This document shows positions 46,699 to 56,692 of a DNA stretch of 64,000 bases, one piece after another. The stretch is from Gammaproteobacteria bacterium (GTDB lineage: Bacteria; Pseudomonadota; Gammaproteobacteria; Eutrophobiales; Eutrophobiaceae). Location of the stretch: NCBI GenBank assembly GCA_030829985.1, contig JAURNW010000028.1, positions 1 to 64,000 on the forward strand, written 5' to 3'. Both the position numbers and the translations under genes were made by a program. How positions within the stretch are numbered: position 1 is the stretch's first letter; each line of letters opens with the position of its first letter. Under the pieces are notes generated by a model, which saw only the letters and a program-made list of their open reading frames with translations, searched no databases and was not told the origin of the DNA.

Positions 46699-47586
46699 TC
46701 ACGCAAACCTCGGCAATACATATGCTAACGCCATTGGTATTGAAACAATACTAAACGCATTTCCAAACAACACCATGGCAGCAACCTTGGCTGGCTCCTG
46801 ATCATAATGTTCGGCAAACATAAAATTCATGACTGCTGGCGGAAGTGAACCAAATAAAAATAAAACGCCTTGCTCCAATCGTGTTAATTCCAACCATGGA
46901 CTGATCAGCAGCACGATCGCAATACCACAAACTGGAGCTAGTAAAGCTCCTAACATTCCCAGTCTCCACTGCGATAACCTGATATCTACCAGCCGTACAC
47001 CTAAAGCAAATAACATCAACGGCACACAAACATTACCTAACATTCTAACCGGTTCAAGCAATGTACCGGATATTTCAACTTTCAATACGCTTAATGTAAT
47101 TGCTATCAACACAGTCATTATCATTGGTGTCGTTAATACCTTAACAAGGCTCGCTTTTTTATTAAGCCAATAGTTAACAATAGTGATGTGAAAGAAATTA
47201 CAGACAACGAAAATAATTACCGCTGCAGACAGCGCAGTTTCGCCAAAACTTAAAATGACTAATGGTAGACCCAGATTTCCGGCATTCCCAAACATGATGG
47301 GAGGACATAAACTTTTAGGATCAATGTGTAGCAACCAGGAGACAAGCCAGGCGATCAGACCGGAGAATAAGATAACCAATGTAACTGCCAAAGCAAGATG
47401 ACCAAATAAGCCAGTGACGCCAGCCTTCTCATAGATCACACTAAACAGTAAACATGGAATAAAGACATCCATGTTGAGGCGATTGGGCACGGTCATATCT
47501 GGTGCAAATTTTCTTGCATATAAGAGCCCGGCCATTACGATCGCAATGATTGGGAGGGTTATTTCAAAGATTCGGATAGCAATCAT
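46699..47586 (-). CDS. AEC family (auxin efflux carrier-like) transporter
   Basis: A 295-residue inner-membrane protein with about ten helices and the AEC layout (FEITLPIIAIVMAGLLYAR at the start, NRLNMDVFIPCLLFSVI, and a mid-section MFGNAGNLGLPLVILSFG around 98-115). AEC members carry small organic anions such as malate in bacteria. No specific substrate can be read. It is convergent with yheT and divergent from dsbB. Confidence 0.88.
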   Translation of the reverse strand: MIAIRIFEITLPIIAIVMAGLLYARKFAPDMTVPNRLNMDVFIPCLLFSVIYEKAGVTGLFGHLALAVTLVILFSGLIAWLVSWLLHIDPKSLCPPIMFGNAGNLGLPLVILSFGETALSAAVIIFVVCNFFHITIVNYWLNKKASLVKVLTTPMIMTVLIAITLSVLKVEISGTLLEPVRMLGNVCVPLMLFALGVRLVDIRLSQWRLGMLGALLAPVCGIAIVLLISPWLELTRLEQGVLFLFGSLPPAVMNFMFAEHYDQEPAKVAAMVLFGNAFSIVSIPMALAYVLPRFA

Positions 47587-47704
47587 TACAAGAATTATGA
47601 ATAGAAATTTTTATTTTTAGCCTCTTCAGGATATTATGCCGTATTAATTACCACGTCGGTAAGTAGAATGGGCTCTTTATAACTTATAACAACACTATGA
47701 CGCT

Positions 47705-48214
47705 ATGCTGACATCAAGACTTTTTTATCTGTTCCTTTTTACTGTTTGCCTTTCCCTACTCGGCTTTGGCTTGTACCTGGAACACGTTAAAGGTCTCGAG
47801 CCATGCCCTTTATGTGCATTTCAACGTATGGCTTATATCGCAATATCCATTATTGCACTCATAAGCGCCATACATAATCCAAAGAATGTATTTCGCATTA
47901 TTTATAATATTTTACTGATCATTGTTGCACTGATTGGCGCTGGTATAGCAGGTCGACAAACCTGGCTGCAACATTTACCGCCGGAGCTTGTACCAGAATG
48001 CGGCCCAGGTCTGGACTACATGCTTGAAGTATTTCCTCTAGGCGAAGCCTTGAAAATGATCCTGAGTGGTTCTGGCGAATGTGCCGAAGTACAATGGCGT
48101 TTTATTGGGTTTAGTATTGCTGAGTGGAGTCTGGTTTGTTTTAGCATGATTGTAATAGCCACAGTTATAGCAACATTTATTTTAAAACCAGAAAGACGCT
48201 TGTTTAACTTCTAA
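47705..48214 (+). CDS. dsbB: disulfide bond formation protein B
   Basis: Reoxidises DsbA with ubiquinone in the inner membrane. The 169-residue protein has four helices and the two periplasmic cysteine pairs: C34/C37 (CPLC) and C99/C126. The length and loops are typical. No dsbA is nearby. The stop lies 6 bp from the convergent maeB end. Confidence 0.95.
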   Translation: MLTSRLFYLFLFTVCLSLLGFGLYLEHVKGLEPCPLCAFQRMAYIAISIIALISAIHNPKNVFRIIYNILLIIVALIGAGIAGRQTWLQHLPPELVPECGPGLDYMLEVFPLGEALKMILSGSGECAEVQWRFIGFSIAEWSLVCFSMIVIATVIATFILKPERRLFNF

Positions 48215-48220
48215 TTTCGT

Positions 48221-50470
48221 CTAAACCACTTCTAATAGGGACTGGGATTCATTTGCCTTAATCTGTGCATCCACAACAGCGATAGCGCTGGCATTTACAA
48301 TACGTCGCACAGTAGAAGAAGGTGTCAAAATATGCACCGGATGATTCAAACCAACTAATATTGGGCCAATTGATGTGCCTTCACCAAGTATCTTGACCAT
48401 ATCATAGGCAATCTTTGCTGCATCCAGATTGGGCATAATTAACAAGTTTGCGTTATCCACTAACTTCGAATAAGGCAATACCCGTCTTCGTATATCACTG
48501 AGTAAGGCTGCATCGGCACGAATCGGTGCCTGTACTTGCAGATCAGGATCTTGTTTATGAATTATTTCCATTGCTGCTCTCATCTTGATACAGGTATCCG
48601 AATCAATATCATCACCATTGGAAAATGAGAGTAATGCCGCACGTGGCGTCAGACCAAAACGCTTAACGGTTTCTGCCGCCAGTAAAGTATTATCAGCGAT
48701 CTGCTCAGCAGTAGGATCAACTGTGACTGCAGTATCACAGATAAAAAATGCACCTTTCTTCAACAGCAGCACATTGACTGCAGCGGCCTGTTTATATTCT
48801 TCATTGATACCCAACTCTCTTATGACATGTGCAAGATGGTCATGAAAATGTCCATCCGTTCCACAGATAATGGCGTCTGCCTCACCTTGCTCTACCATTT
48901 TAGTGGCTACACAAGTATTAACCTCGGAAATGCCATCCAGATTGACGTTTACTTTTTCCATATATTCAGTGGGATTCACGATTTGTACATCGACCCCGGG
49001 TCTTAATCGCAGTCCCATTTGTTTAATCCTGTTCTCTATAATATTCGGATCACCGATTAAAACAGGTTTTGCCAATCCTTCATCAAGTACAGACTGAACG
49101 CTATGTAATATCTTTGTTTTTTCACCTTCTGCATAAACGAGTCGTTTCGGGTCTGCTTTCGCTTTTACAAATAATGGTCTCATCAGAATGACCGACTCAA
49201 AGATATATTGTGATAAATGCTGACGATAAGCTTCCATATCCTCGATTGGTCGAGTCGCAACACCACTATCCATCGCTGCTTGAGCAATCGCCGGAGCGAG
49301 TTTCATGATTAAACGTGGATCAAATGGTTTAGGGATTAAATATTCTCGTCCGAACTTAAGTTGCTCTCCACCATAGGCCGCTAGAACTGCCTCGGGGGTT
49401 TCTTCCTCTGCCAACTCTGCCAGGGCGTTGACCATAGCAATCTTCATTTCGTCATTGATTGTGGTAGCAACAACATCAAGTGCACCACGAAAAATATAAG
49501 GGAAACACAAAACATTATTTACCTGATTCGGATAATCTGAACGACCAGTCGCAATGATCGCATCTTCTCTTACGGCCTTGATTTCTTCCGGCAAGATCTC
49601 AGGAATTGGATTCGCGAGGGCAAAGACAATCGGGTTCTCTGCCATACTTCTAACCATTTCCTGCTTTAAAACACCGGGCGCAGACAGTCCAAGAAAGATA
49701 TCGGCTCCTTTCATTACATCAGACAAGGTTCTTAATTTAGTATCGCTGGCAAACATGCGTTTATGTGGTGTTTGCTCAGCACGACGGTTTTTATAAATGA
49801 CACCGACATGATCAACCGCGATGATGTTGTTCTTTTTCATGCCCAGCTTAACCAACAACTTGAGACAAGCAATACCAGCTGCTCCTGCACCCGTCGTTAC
49901 CAGCTTAACTTCAGATATATCTTTATTAACAACCTTTAGAGCATTAATAATTCCAGCCGCAACGATGATGGCTGTACCATGTTGATCATCATGGAAGACA
50001 GGGATCTTCAGCCGTTTGCGTAGTTTGCCTTCTACAAGAAAACACTCGGGAGATTTAATATCTTCCAGATTTATTCCACCGAAGGTCGGTTCAAGGCTGG
50101 CAATGATATCAATGAGTTTATCCGGATCGTTTTCATTGATCTCAAGGTCGAAAACATCGATACCGGCGAATTTTTTAAAGAGTACTGCCTTTCCTTCCAT
50201 GACTGGTTTTGCAGCAAGCGGACCAATATTGCCCAGACCCAATACTGCTGTACCATTCGTAATCACAGCGACTAAATTTGAACGTATGGTTAAATCTGCA
50301 ACAAGGCGACTTTCAGTAACAATAGCCTTACAAGGTTCTGCAACACCCGGACTATAAGCCAATGCTAAATCGCGTTGATTCGCCAGCGGTTTGGTTGGGG
50401 ATATTTCTATCTTTCCAGGTTTTGGAAAGCGATGATAATCGAGTGCCGACTTTTCTGTTTCGTCTGTCAT
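48221..50470 (-). CDS. maeB: NADP-dependent malic enzyme, MaeB type
   Basis: Oxidatively decarboxylates malate to pyruvate. The 749-residue protein has an N-terminal malic domain (PKPGKIEISPTKPLANQRDLALAYSPGVAEP near 16, FHDDQHGTAIIVAAG near 160) and a C-terminal phosphotransacetylase-like domain (from about 430) that is regulatory rather than catalytic in known MaeB enzymes. It follows ffh by 2 bp in the same direction. Confidence 0.96.
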   Translation of the reverse strand: MTDETEKSALDYHRFPKPGKIEISPTKPLANQRDLALAYSPGVAEPCKAIVTESRLVADLTIRSNLVAVITNGTAVLGLGNIGPLAAKPVMEGKAVLFKKFAGIDVFDLEINENDPDKLIDIIASLEPTFGGINLEDIKSPECFLVEGKLRKRLKIPVFHDDQHGTAIIVAAGIINALKVVNKDISEVKLVTTGAGAAGIACLKLLVKLGMKKNNIIAVDHVGVIYKNRRAEQTPHKRMFASDTKLRTLSDVMKGADIFLGLSAPGVLKQEMVRSMAENPIVFALANPIPEILPEEIKAVREDAIIATGRSDYPNQVNNVLCFPYIFRGALDVVATTINDEMKIAMVNALAELAEEETPEAVLAAYGGEQLKFGREYLIPKPFDPRLIMKLAPAIAQAAMDSGVATRPIEDMEAYRQHLSQYIFESVILMRPLFVKAKADPKRLVYAEGEKTKILHSVQSVLDEGLAKPVLIGDPNIIENRIKQMGLRLRPGVDVQIVNPTEYMEKVNVNLDGISEVNTCVATKMVEQGEADAIICGTDGHFHDHLAHVIRELGINEEYKQAAAVNVLLLKKGAFFICDTAVTVDPTAEQIADNTLLAAETVKRFGLTPRAALLSFSNGDDIDSDTCIKMRAAMEIIHKQDPDLQVQAPIRADAALLSDIRRRVLPYSKLVDNANLLIMPNLDAAKIAYDMVKILGEGTSIGPILVGLNHPVHILTPSSTVRRIVNASAIAVVDAQIKANESQSLLEVV

Positions 50471-50472
50471 TA

Positions 50473-51840
50473 TTATTTAAACGGCATTCCTGGAGGTGGC
50501 ATATTGCCGCCCATACCACGCAACATCTTGGCCATACCGCCCTTGCCAGACATTTTTTTCATCATCTTCTGCATTTGTTTAAATTGTTTTAAAAGCTTGT
50601 TTATATCCTGAATTTGTGTGCCTGATCCGGCTGCAATACGTTTTTTACGCGAACCATTAATGACGTCTGGTGCTACTCGCTCTTTACGTGTCATTGAATC
50701 TATAATCGCGCCTAGTTTAACAAACTCACGATCATTTACCTGTGAAGCGGCACCGGGCGGTAATTTTGACATACCCGGTATTTTATCCAGCATTCCGGCA
50801 ATACCACCCATACTACTCATTTGTTTTAATTGATCCCGAAAATCTTCCAGTGTAAACCCTTTGCCCTGTTTGAGTTTCTTGGCAAGTTTAAGTGCCTGCT
50901 CCTGATCTGTTTTTTCTTCAACTTCTTCAATCAGGCTCAGGACATCACCCATCCCCAGGATGCGTGATGCAATTCTTTCCGGATGAAATGCTGATAAAGC
51001 ATCACTCTTTTCACCGGTGCCGATAAACTTGATTGGCTTGCCGGTGACATGCTTGACGGTCAACGCGGCACCACCTCGTGCATCGCCATCTGTCTTGGTC
51101 AATATTGTACCCGTCAATGGTAAAGCATCGTTGAACGCTGCAGCAGCGTTAACAGCATCTTGTCCCATCATACTATCAATGACGAATAGTGTTTCCACTG
51201 GCGAAATCGCGCTATGTACCTGCTTGATCTCTTGCATCATATCGTCGTCAATATGTAAGCGACCGGCACTATCAACAATCAGTACATCAATTAATTGACG
51301 GCGGGCAGTATCAACCGCATTGGAAGCAATAGTTTTCGGTTTTTCGTTTTCATTGCTTTCAATCCAGATCAGCTCATTTTCACTCGCCAAAGTCTGTAAT
51401 TGTTTTATCGCAGCAGGTCGATAAACATCACAGCTAACCACGGCGACCTTTTTATTTTCTTTCTGCTTTATCCAACGGCCTAGTTTTGCTGCTGTTGTGG
51501 TCTTGCCTGCACCCTGCAAACCAGCCAATAAAATAACTGCTGGGGGTTGTGTCTTGAGATTTAATGGCTCATTGCTTTCTCCCATTAGAGAAACCAATTC
51601 CTCATTTACAATCTTAATTAAAGCTTGGCCTGGCGTAAGACTGGTCAGAACCGCTTTATCGAGAGAACGATCGCGCACATGTTGAATAAAGTCTCGAACG
51701 ACGGGTAAGGCAACATCAGCTTCGAGCAAGGCCATACGGACTTCTCTCAATCCATCCCTGATATTTTCTTCACTTAAACGACCATGTCCACGCAGGTCTT
51801 TAAAAACCCGGCTTAATTTATCGGATAGGGCATCAAACAT
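50473..51840 (-). CDS. ffh: signal recognition particle protein Ffh
   Basis: Binds signal sequences and 4.5S RNA to target membrane proteins. The 455-residue protein has N domain, G domain (GLQGAGKTT 107-115, DSAGR, TKTDGDARGG) and a methionine-rich M domain ending in the LRGMGGNMPPPGMPF tail. It is divergent from ypjD, a usual gammaproteobacterial pairing. Confidence 0.97.
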   Translation of the reverse strand: MFDALSDKLSRVFKDLRGHGRLSEENIRDGLREVRMALLEADVALPVVRDFIQHVRDRSLDKAVLTSLTPGQALIKIVNEELVSLMGESNEPLNLKTQPPAVILLAGLQGAGKTTTAAKLGRWIKQKENKKVAVVSCDVYRPAAIKQLQTLASENELIWIESNENEKPKTIASNAVDTARRQLIDVLIVDSAGRLHIDDDMMQEIKQVHSAISPVETLFVIDSMMGQDAVNAAAAFNDALPLTGTILTKTDGDARGGAALTVKHVTGKPIKFIGTGEKSDALSAFHPERIASRILGMGDVLSLIEEVEEKTDQEQALKLAKKLKQGKGFTLEDFRDQLKQMSSMGGIAGMLDKIPGMSKLPPGAASQVNDREFVKLGAIIDSMTRKERVAPDVINGSRKKRIAAGSGTQIQDINKLLKQFKQMQKMMKKMSGKGGMAKMLRGMGGNMPPPGMPFK

Positions 51841-52006
51841 ATTTTTCTGAAGTCATCATTATATAATTATCGGAATAGCCGACTATTCTAACTTATTAAT
51901 TCAATTACTTAAAAACTTCTTTATTAAATCTGCGTACTGAATCAATACTTCTACAGCCAGCCAGAATATGCAATCATCTGGCTAATTATTTAGATAATAT
52001 CGAACT

Positions 52007-52813
52007 ATGAGTATTCAACCCATTATCGCTGTATTGCTGTACCTGATATCTACATTCCTGGTAGGTGCCAAACTGACGTACCCGTCAACGCTATTTGGCA
52101 AAACCCGGCCGATCATGCTTATGACAGGCATGATCGGCATCATTTTGCATGCGCATTTATTGTATCAATTGATTGTTCTAGGAAACGGTTTTGATTTCGG
52201 CTTTTTTAATGCCGTTTCATTAGTTGGATGGCTGGTCGCATTAATCGTAATTTTGACATCTCTATTTCGTCCGTTAGAGAATTTGCTACTTATTATATTC
52301 CCCATCGCCAGTCTAACCATATTACTTGAACTATTTATTCCGGGAGGACGAATCCTGGATGATTCCTTATCAACCGGATTACGTATCCATATCCTGCTAT
52401 CTATCTGTGCATACAGCTTACTATTGATCAGCGCTATTCAGGCGTTGATCCTCGCCATACAAGAGAAACTGATAAAATCTAAACGTGCGGCATTAACCAT
52501 GAACATATTGCCGCCACTACAGGTAATGGAAGAACTATTAATACAGTTTATCGTCATTGGTTTTTTTCTATTAAGTCTCAGTCTCGCCTCGGGAACGATG
52601 TTTATAGATGACATTTTTGCCCAACGCCTGGCGCATAAAACCATATTATCAATGCTTGCCTGGGTTATTTATGCCATTTTACTTTGGGGTCGCTGGTCAG
52701 CCGGTTGGCGTGGAAAGCGGATTATTCGTTGGGCGCTGGGGGGGTTTACTGCATTGTTGCTCGCCTATTTCGGCTCGAAATTCGTGCTCGAAATGATATT
52801 ACATCGCGTATAA
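52007..52813 (+). CDS. ypjD: CcsA/HemX-like membrane protein YpjD
   Basis: A 268-residue polytopic membrane protein with about eight helices of the cytochrome c assembly (CcsA) superfamily, recognised by RIHILLSICAYSLLLISAIQALILAIQEKLIK (about 127-158) and the C-terminal HKTILSMLAWVIYAILLWGRWSAGWRGKR. The WWD haem-handling motif is absent, as expected for the YpjD branch. Located beside ffh, as in E. coli; its exact job is unknown. Confidence 0.9.
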   Translation: MSIQPIIAVLLYLISTFLVGAKLTYPSTLFGKTRPIMLMTGMIGIILHAHLLYQLIVLGNGFDFGFFNAVSLVGWLVALIVILTSLFRPLENLLLIIFPIASLTILLELFIPGGRILDDSLSTGLRIHILLSICAYSLLLISAIQALILAIQEKLIKSKRAALTMNILPPLQVMEELLIQFIVIGFFLLSLSLASGTMFIDDIFAQRLAHKTILSMLAWVIYAILLWGRWSAGWRGKRIIRWALGGFTALLLAYFGSKFVLEMILHRV

Positions 52814-52897
52814 CAAATTTAATTCACTGAAAACTTGACACAAACGTAGGCTAATACAGCACAATACTCTCTGCTAATTTAATGAGGTTAACAATTT

Positions 52898-54181
52898 TTG
52901 GACAATATCCCGCTGCCGGTTCTGTTTGGGACCTTATTCTGTTTAATAATATTTTCCGCTTTTTTTTCCAGTTCAGAAACGGCTATGATTTCATTAAATC
53001 GTTATCGTCTGCGTCATCTGGCAAAAGAAGGTAAACGCAGCGCCATCATTTCTGAAAAACTTCTGTCACGACCAGACCGTCTCATCGGTCTTATATTGCT
53101 AGGTAATAACCTGGTAAATATCATCGCTGCATCTGTTGCAACATTGATTGGGATACGCTTGCTGGGTGATCTGGGAGTAGCGTTAGCGCCATTCGTACTA
53201 GTCATCATCTTTTTAATCTTTGCTGAAGTGTTACCAAAAACACTAGCGGCTATAAATCCTGAATCGATTGCCTTCCCGGCAAGCTATATCCTTGCACCAT
53301 TAATGAAAATTGCTTACCCAGCCGTCTGGCTAGTGAACTGGATTTCAAATGGTTTATTGAGTTTATTTGGTGTGAGTTTAAATGATCAAGGTGATGCGCC
53401 TCTATCACGAGACGAATTACGAACTATCGTGCGTGAAGCCGGTGCATTGATACCACAACGACATCGTCGCATGTTACTTAATATACTTGAACTCGAAAAT
53501 GTTACCGTTGACGACATCATGGTGCCACGTAATGAAATTGCTGCGATTGATCTGGACGATCCGATCAAGGAAATCATGGAGCAGATTAATCATTGTCAAC
53601 ACACTCGCCTGCCTGTTTATCAATCTAGCATTGATAATATTATTGGAATTATTCATCTTCGACGGATGTTACGAATTGTGAATGATAAAAACGAAGTCAC
53701 GAAAGAATCTATTAACGACATTATGAGTGATAGTTATTTTGTGCCTAAAGGTACGCCGTTACACACGCAGATGATGAAATTCCAACGTAACAAACGTCGT
53801 TTTGGTATTGTCGTCAACGAATACGGTGTAATTCAAGGTTTAGTAACACTTGAAGATATTCTGGAAGAAATTGTTGGCGAGTTCACGACCGACATGCAAA
53901 CTTTTAATCTGGATATTCAGCCTCAAGAAGATGGTTCATATTTAATTGATTGCTCAGTTCATTTACGTGAAATAAACCGACAACTAAAATGGAATCTCCC
54001 GACTGAGGGACCGAAAACATTAAATGGTCTTTTACTGGAACATCTGGAATATATACCTGAATCTGGCACTACACTGAAAATTAATAATTATCTAGCAGAG
54101 ATAACGCAAGTCTCTGAAAATTCTATAAAAATGGCTCGAGTAAAAATACTCCAGGAAACAATTGAAAATAATGAAGCATAA
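52898..54181 (+). CDS. HlyC/CorC (CNNM) family ion-transport protein
   Basis: A 427-residue protein with an N-terminal DUF21 membrane domain (about 1-190, AFFSSSETAMISLNRYRL near 20), a CBS pair (about 205-330, VDDIMVPRNEIAAID) and a C-terminal transporter-associated domain. Related proteins move magnesium or cobalt or affect their efflux. It probably starts at TTG (52898) with GAGG at 52884-52887; no in-frame ATG lies near. E. coli YfjD (CorB) has the same place after ypjD. Confidence 0.92.
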   Translation: MDNIPLPVLFGTLFCLIIFSAFFSSSETAMISLNRYRLRHLAKEGKRSAIISEKLLSRPDRLIGLILLGNNLVNIIAASVATLIGIRLLGDLGVALAPFVLVIIFLIFAEVLPKTLAAINPESIAFPASYILAPLMKIAYPAVWLVNWISNGLLSLFGVSLNDQGDAPLSRDELRTIVREAGALIPQRHRRMLLNILELENVTVDDIMVPRNEIAAIDLDDPIKEIMEQINHCQHTRLPVYQSSIDNIIGIIHLRRMLRIVNDKNEVTKESINDIMSDSYFVPKGTPLHTQMMKFQRNKRRFGIVVNEYGVIQGLVTLEDILEEIVGEFTTDMQTFNLDIQPQEDGSYLIDCSVHLREINRQLKWNLPTEGPKTLNGLLLEHLEYIPESGTTLKINNYLAEITQVSENSIKMARVKILQETIENNEA

Positions 54182-54189
54182 TCTTTCAA

Positions 54190-54209
54190 TCTGAATTTTA
54201 GATTTCAGA
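54190..54209. repeat. hairpin between convergent genes
   Basis: TCTGAA and TTCAGA are separated by 8 bases in the 65-bp gap between the CorC-type gene and radA. It may end transcripts, but it is AT-rich and no clean T-run follows. Confidence 0.35.
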
Positions 54210-54246
54210 ACGGAATAAATTAAACCCCATTTAAATTTTTAATCAT

Positions 54247-55620
54247 TCAAAAATCCAGAATTTCCATAACCTGTGCGAGGTGTTTTACTGAATGTGTTTT
54301 CATTTCTTTTATTGCATTCTTTGGTTTATTCGCTTCAGCAATCAATGACTGTTTGAAACCATGCTTTACAGCCTCATTTAATCTTTCCATACCATTTTGT
54401 ACCGGTCGTATTTCACCAGACAAGCCGACTTCACCAAACATTACCATGTCTTGTGGGAGTGGTTTGTTTTTGAAACTGGAGACTATTGCCATTAATAATG
54501 GCAGGTCAATCGCAGTCTCGGAAATACGTACACCTCCAACAACATTGGTAAACACATCCTGATCACTCATAGAAATTCCGACATGACGGTGCAAAACTGC
54601 AAGTAACATTGCCAAGCGATTTTGCTCAAGGCCAAGCGCAACACGGCGGGGGTTTCCCAGGTGTGATTGATCAACCAACGCCTGAACTTCTACCAACATA
54701 GGCCGTGTTCCTTCCCGCGTTACCATAATGGCGCTACCTGATACCGGATCTTCATGACGTGATAAAAATATGGCAGAAGGGTTAGAGACTTCTCTCAGAC
54801 CTTTATCAGTCATGGCGAATATACCTAATTCATTCACTGCGCCATAACGATTCTTAACAGTGCGTACAACTCGATAACGACTACTACTATCACCTTCAAA
54901 ATAAAGTACCGTATCGACCATATGTTCTAACACTCTAGGGCCGGCTAATGCGCCTTCTTTAGTAACATGTCCAACCAGAAATAATGCTGTATTGGTTTGC
55001 TTGGCAAACCTGACTAATTGAGCAGCACATTCTCTGACTTGTGCAACAGAACCGGGAGCAGATTGCAAAATATCACTGTAAACTGTTTGGATTGAATCAA
55101 TCACTATGACTCTCGCCTTTTCTTTACTGGCAACATTCAGAATTCGTTCAAGATGATTCTCAGTGAGTATTCGTAATGCTCCTAAAGATAAGCCCAGTCT
55201 CTTTCCGCGCAATCCAACTTGTTGTGCAGACTCTTCACCGGTGACATAAAGACTCGGCACACCCGAAGCACTATCGAGGCAAGCCAGGGTTTGTAGCAAT
55301 AGCGTTGATTTACCAATGCCTGGATCACCACCAATCAGGGTTACTGAACCATTGACCAGACCACCACCCATAACACGATCCAGTTCGTCCAGCCCTGTTG
55401 CTTGTCGATAAGTCTCAGTTGTTTCAACGGCATCTAGCGAACAGACTTCAGCCGGTCCGGCAAGGTGTTCACGAAAACGATTGTTATCAGATGTCGATTT
55501 TTTTTCTATGATGCTTTCCTGCAATGTATTCCAGGCCATACAATCAGGACATTGCCCGACCCATTTTGGCGTTTCCGCACCACATTCATTACATTGAAAC
55601 TGGATTTTTGTTTTACTCAC
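54247..55620 (-). CDS. radA: DNA repair protein RadA
   Basis: Branch-migration ATPase for recombinational repair. The protein is 457 residues from a GTG at 55620, inside the end of alr (8-bp overlap); a 15-codon upstream extension is a shadow of alr. Features in order: zinc cysteines C10, C13, C24, C27; Walker A GGDPGIGKST (97-106); the RadA-specific KNRYG motif; and a C-terminal Lon-like domain. Confidence 0.96.
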   Translation of the reverse strand: MSKTKIQFQCNECGAETPKWVGQCPDCMAWNTLQESIIEKKSTSDNNRFREHLAGPAEVCSLDAVETTETYRQATGLDELDRVMGGGLVNGSVTLIGGDPGIGKSTLLLQTLACLDSASGVPSLYVTGEESAQQVGLRGKRLGLSLGALRILTENHLERILNVASKEKARVIVIDSIQTVYSDILQSAPGSVAQVRECAAQLVRFAKQTNTALFLVGHVTKEGALAGPRVLEHMVDTVLYFEGDSSSRYRVVRTVKNRYGAVNELGIFAMTDKGLREVSNPSAIFLSRHEDPVSGSAIMVTREGTRPMLVEVQALVDQSHLGNPRRVALGLEQNRLAMLLAVLHRHVGISMSDQDVFTNVVGGVRISETAIDLPLLMAIVSSFKNKPLPQDMVMFGEVGLSGEIRPVQNGMERLNEAVKHGFKQSLIAEANKPKNAIKEMKTHSVKHLAQVMEILDF

Positions 55621-56692
55621 GCTCAATGAATTCCAGTCGTTTATGCACACCGCATAGCAATTCATAGGGAATCGTATCTGCGTGACGTGCGATCTCTTCT
55701 ACTGGTAATGATTCACCCCATAACACGACCCTGTCGCCAATCCTGGCCTCTGGTTGATTTCTTAGATCAATAGTCAACATATCCATTGAGGCTCTACCAA
55801 TCAATGCACAACGAACACCATTAACAAGTACCGGCGTACCTGATTCTGCATGTCGTGGAAAACCGTCACCATAACCAGCAGCCACCACACCCACTGGCAT
55901 ATCTTCTGGACAACGCCAGGTTGCGCCATAACCGACAGGTTCACCTTTTTCTAATTTTTGAATGGAGATCAGTTCAGACTCTAGTGTCATGACTGGTTTT
56001 AAGCCAATCTGTTCTGCATGACTATCAGACATTGGTGAAACACCATAAAGCATCAAGCCCGGACGTATCCATTCAGCGTGTGTCTCTGGCAGTCCAATTA
56101 CTGCAGCAGAATTAGCAATCGTCTTTTCGACGTCAATGTCACCACAGAATTGTTTGAAATTTTCTAATTGTTGTTGCGTTAGAGGATGGCTATCTTCATT
56201 GGCCGTAGCAAGATGTGTCATCAACCGATAAGGTTTTTTTATATTCTTACAATCTGCCACACGTTTTAAAACTTCGTCTGTTTTACTGAGCGGGAAACCT
56301 AATCGATGCATGCCCGTATCGATTTTCACCCACACATGGAGTGGTTCATCAAGTTTTGATTGTTCTAAAATATCGAGTTGAAATTCATTATGCAGCACAA
56401 TATCCAGATTAAGCTTAACGATATCATTTAAATCTGTTGCTTTATGAGGTCCTTCCAGCAGGACTATAGGCGTAGTGATAGAGGCGATTCGTAACTGTTC
56501 TGCTTCTTCGAGACAGGCCACACCAAAAGCATCTGCATCGCTTAGTGTCCTGGCAACTCTAACCAAACCATGACCATAAGCATCCGCCTTGATGATAGCC
56601 ATTATCTTTGAGTGTGGAGCTAATGCTTGTATATGCTTGAAATTATGCTTAAGAGCCTGCTTATCTATGACTACCCGTGATGGACGACTCAT
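55613..56692 (-). CDS. alr: alanine racemase
   Basis: Makes D-alanine for peptidoglycan using PLP. The 359-residue protein has the PLP-lysine K35 in IIKADAYGHG and the catalytic tyrosine Y255 in VGYGATW. Both are the expected two-base pair. It overlaps dnaB by 4 bp and radA by 8 bp, making a tight three-gene run. Confidence 0.96.
   Translation of the reverse strand: MSRPSRVVIDKQALKHNFKHIQALAPHSKIMAIIKADAYGHGLVRVARTLSDADAFGVACLEEAEQLRIASITTPIVLLEGPHKATDLNDIVKLNLDIVLHNEFQLDILEQSKLDEPLHVWVKIDTGMHRLGFPLSKTDEVLKRVADCKNIKKPYRLMTHLATANEDSHPLTQQQLENFKQFCGDIDVEKTIANSAAVIGLPETHAEWIRPGLMLYGVSPMSDSHAEQIGLKPVMTLESELISIQKLEKGEPVGYGATWRCPEDMPVGVVAAGYGDGFPRHAESGTPVLVNGVRCALIGRASMDMLTIDLRNQPEARIGDRVVLWGESLPVEEIARHADTIPYELLCGVHKRLEFIERE

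Noticed and set aside
55621..55665. 15-codon upstream extension of radA
   Set aside because: These codons overlap alr and are unlike RadA; the GTG at 55620 begins the standard MSKTK start.
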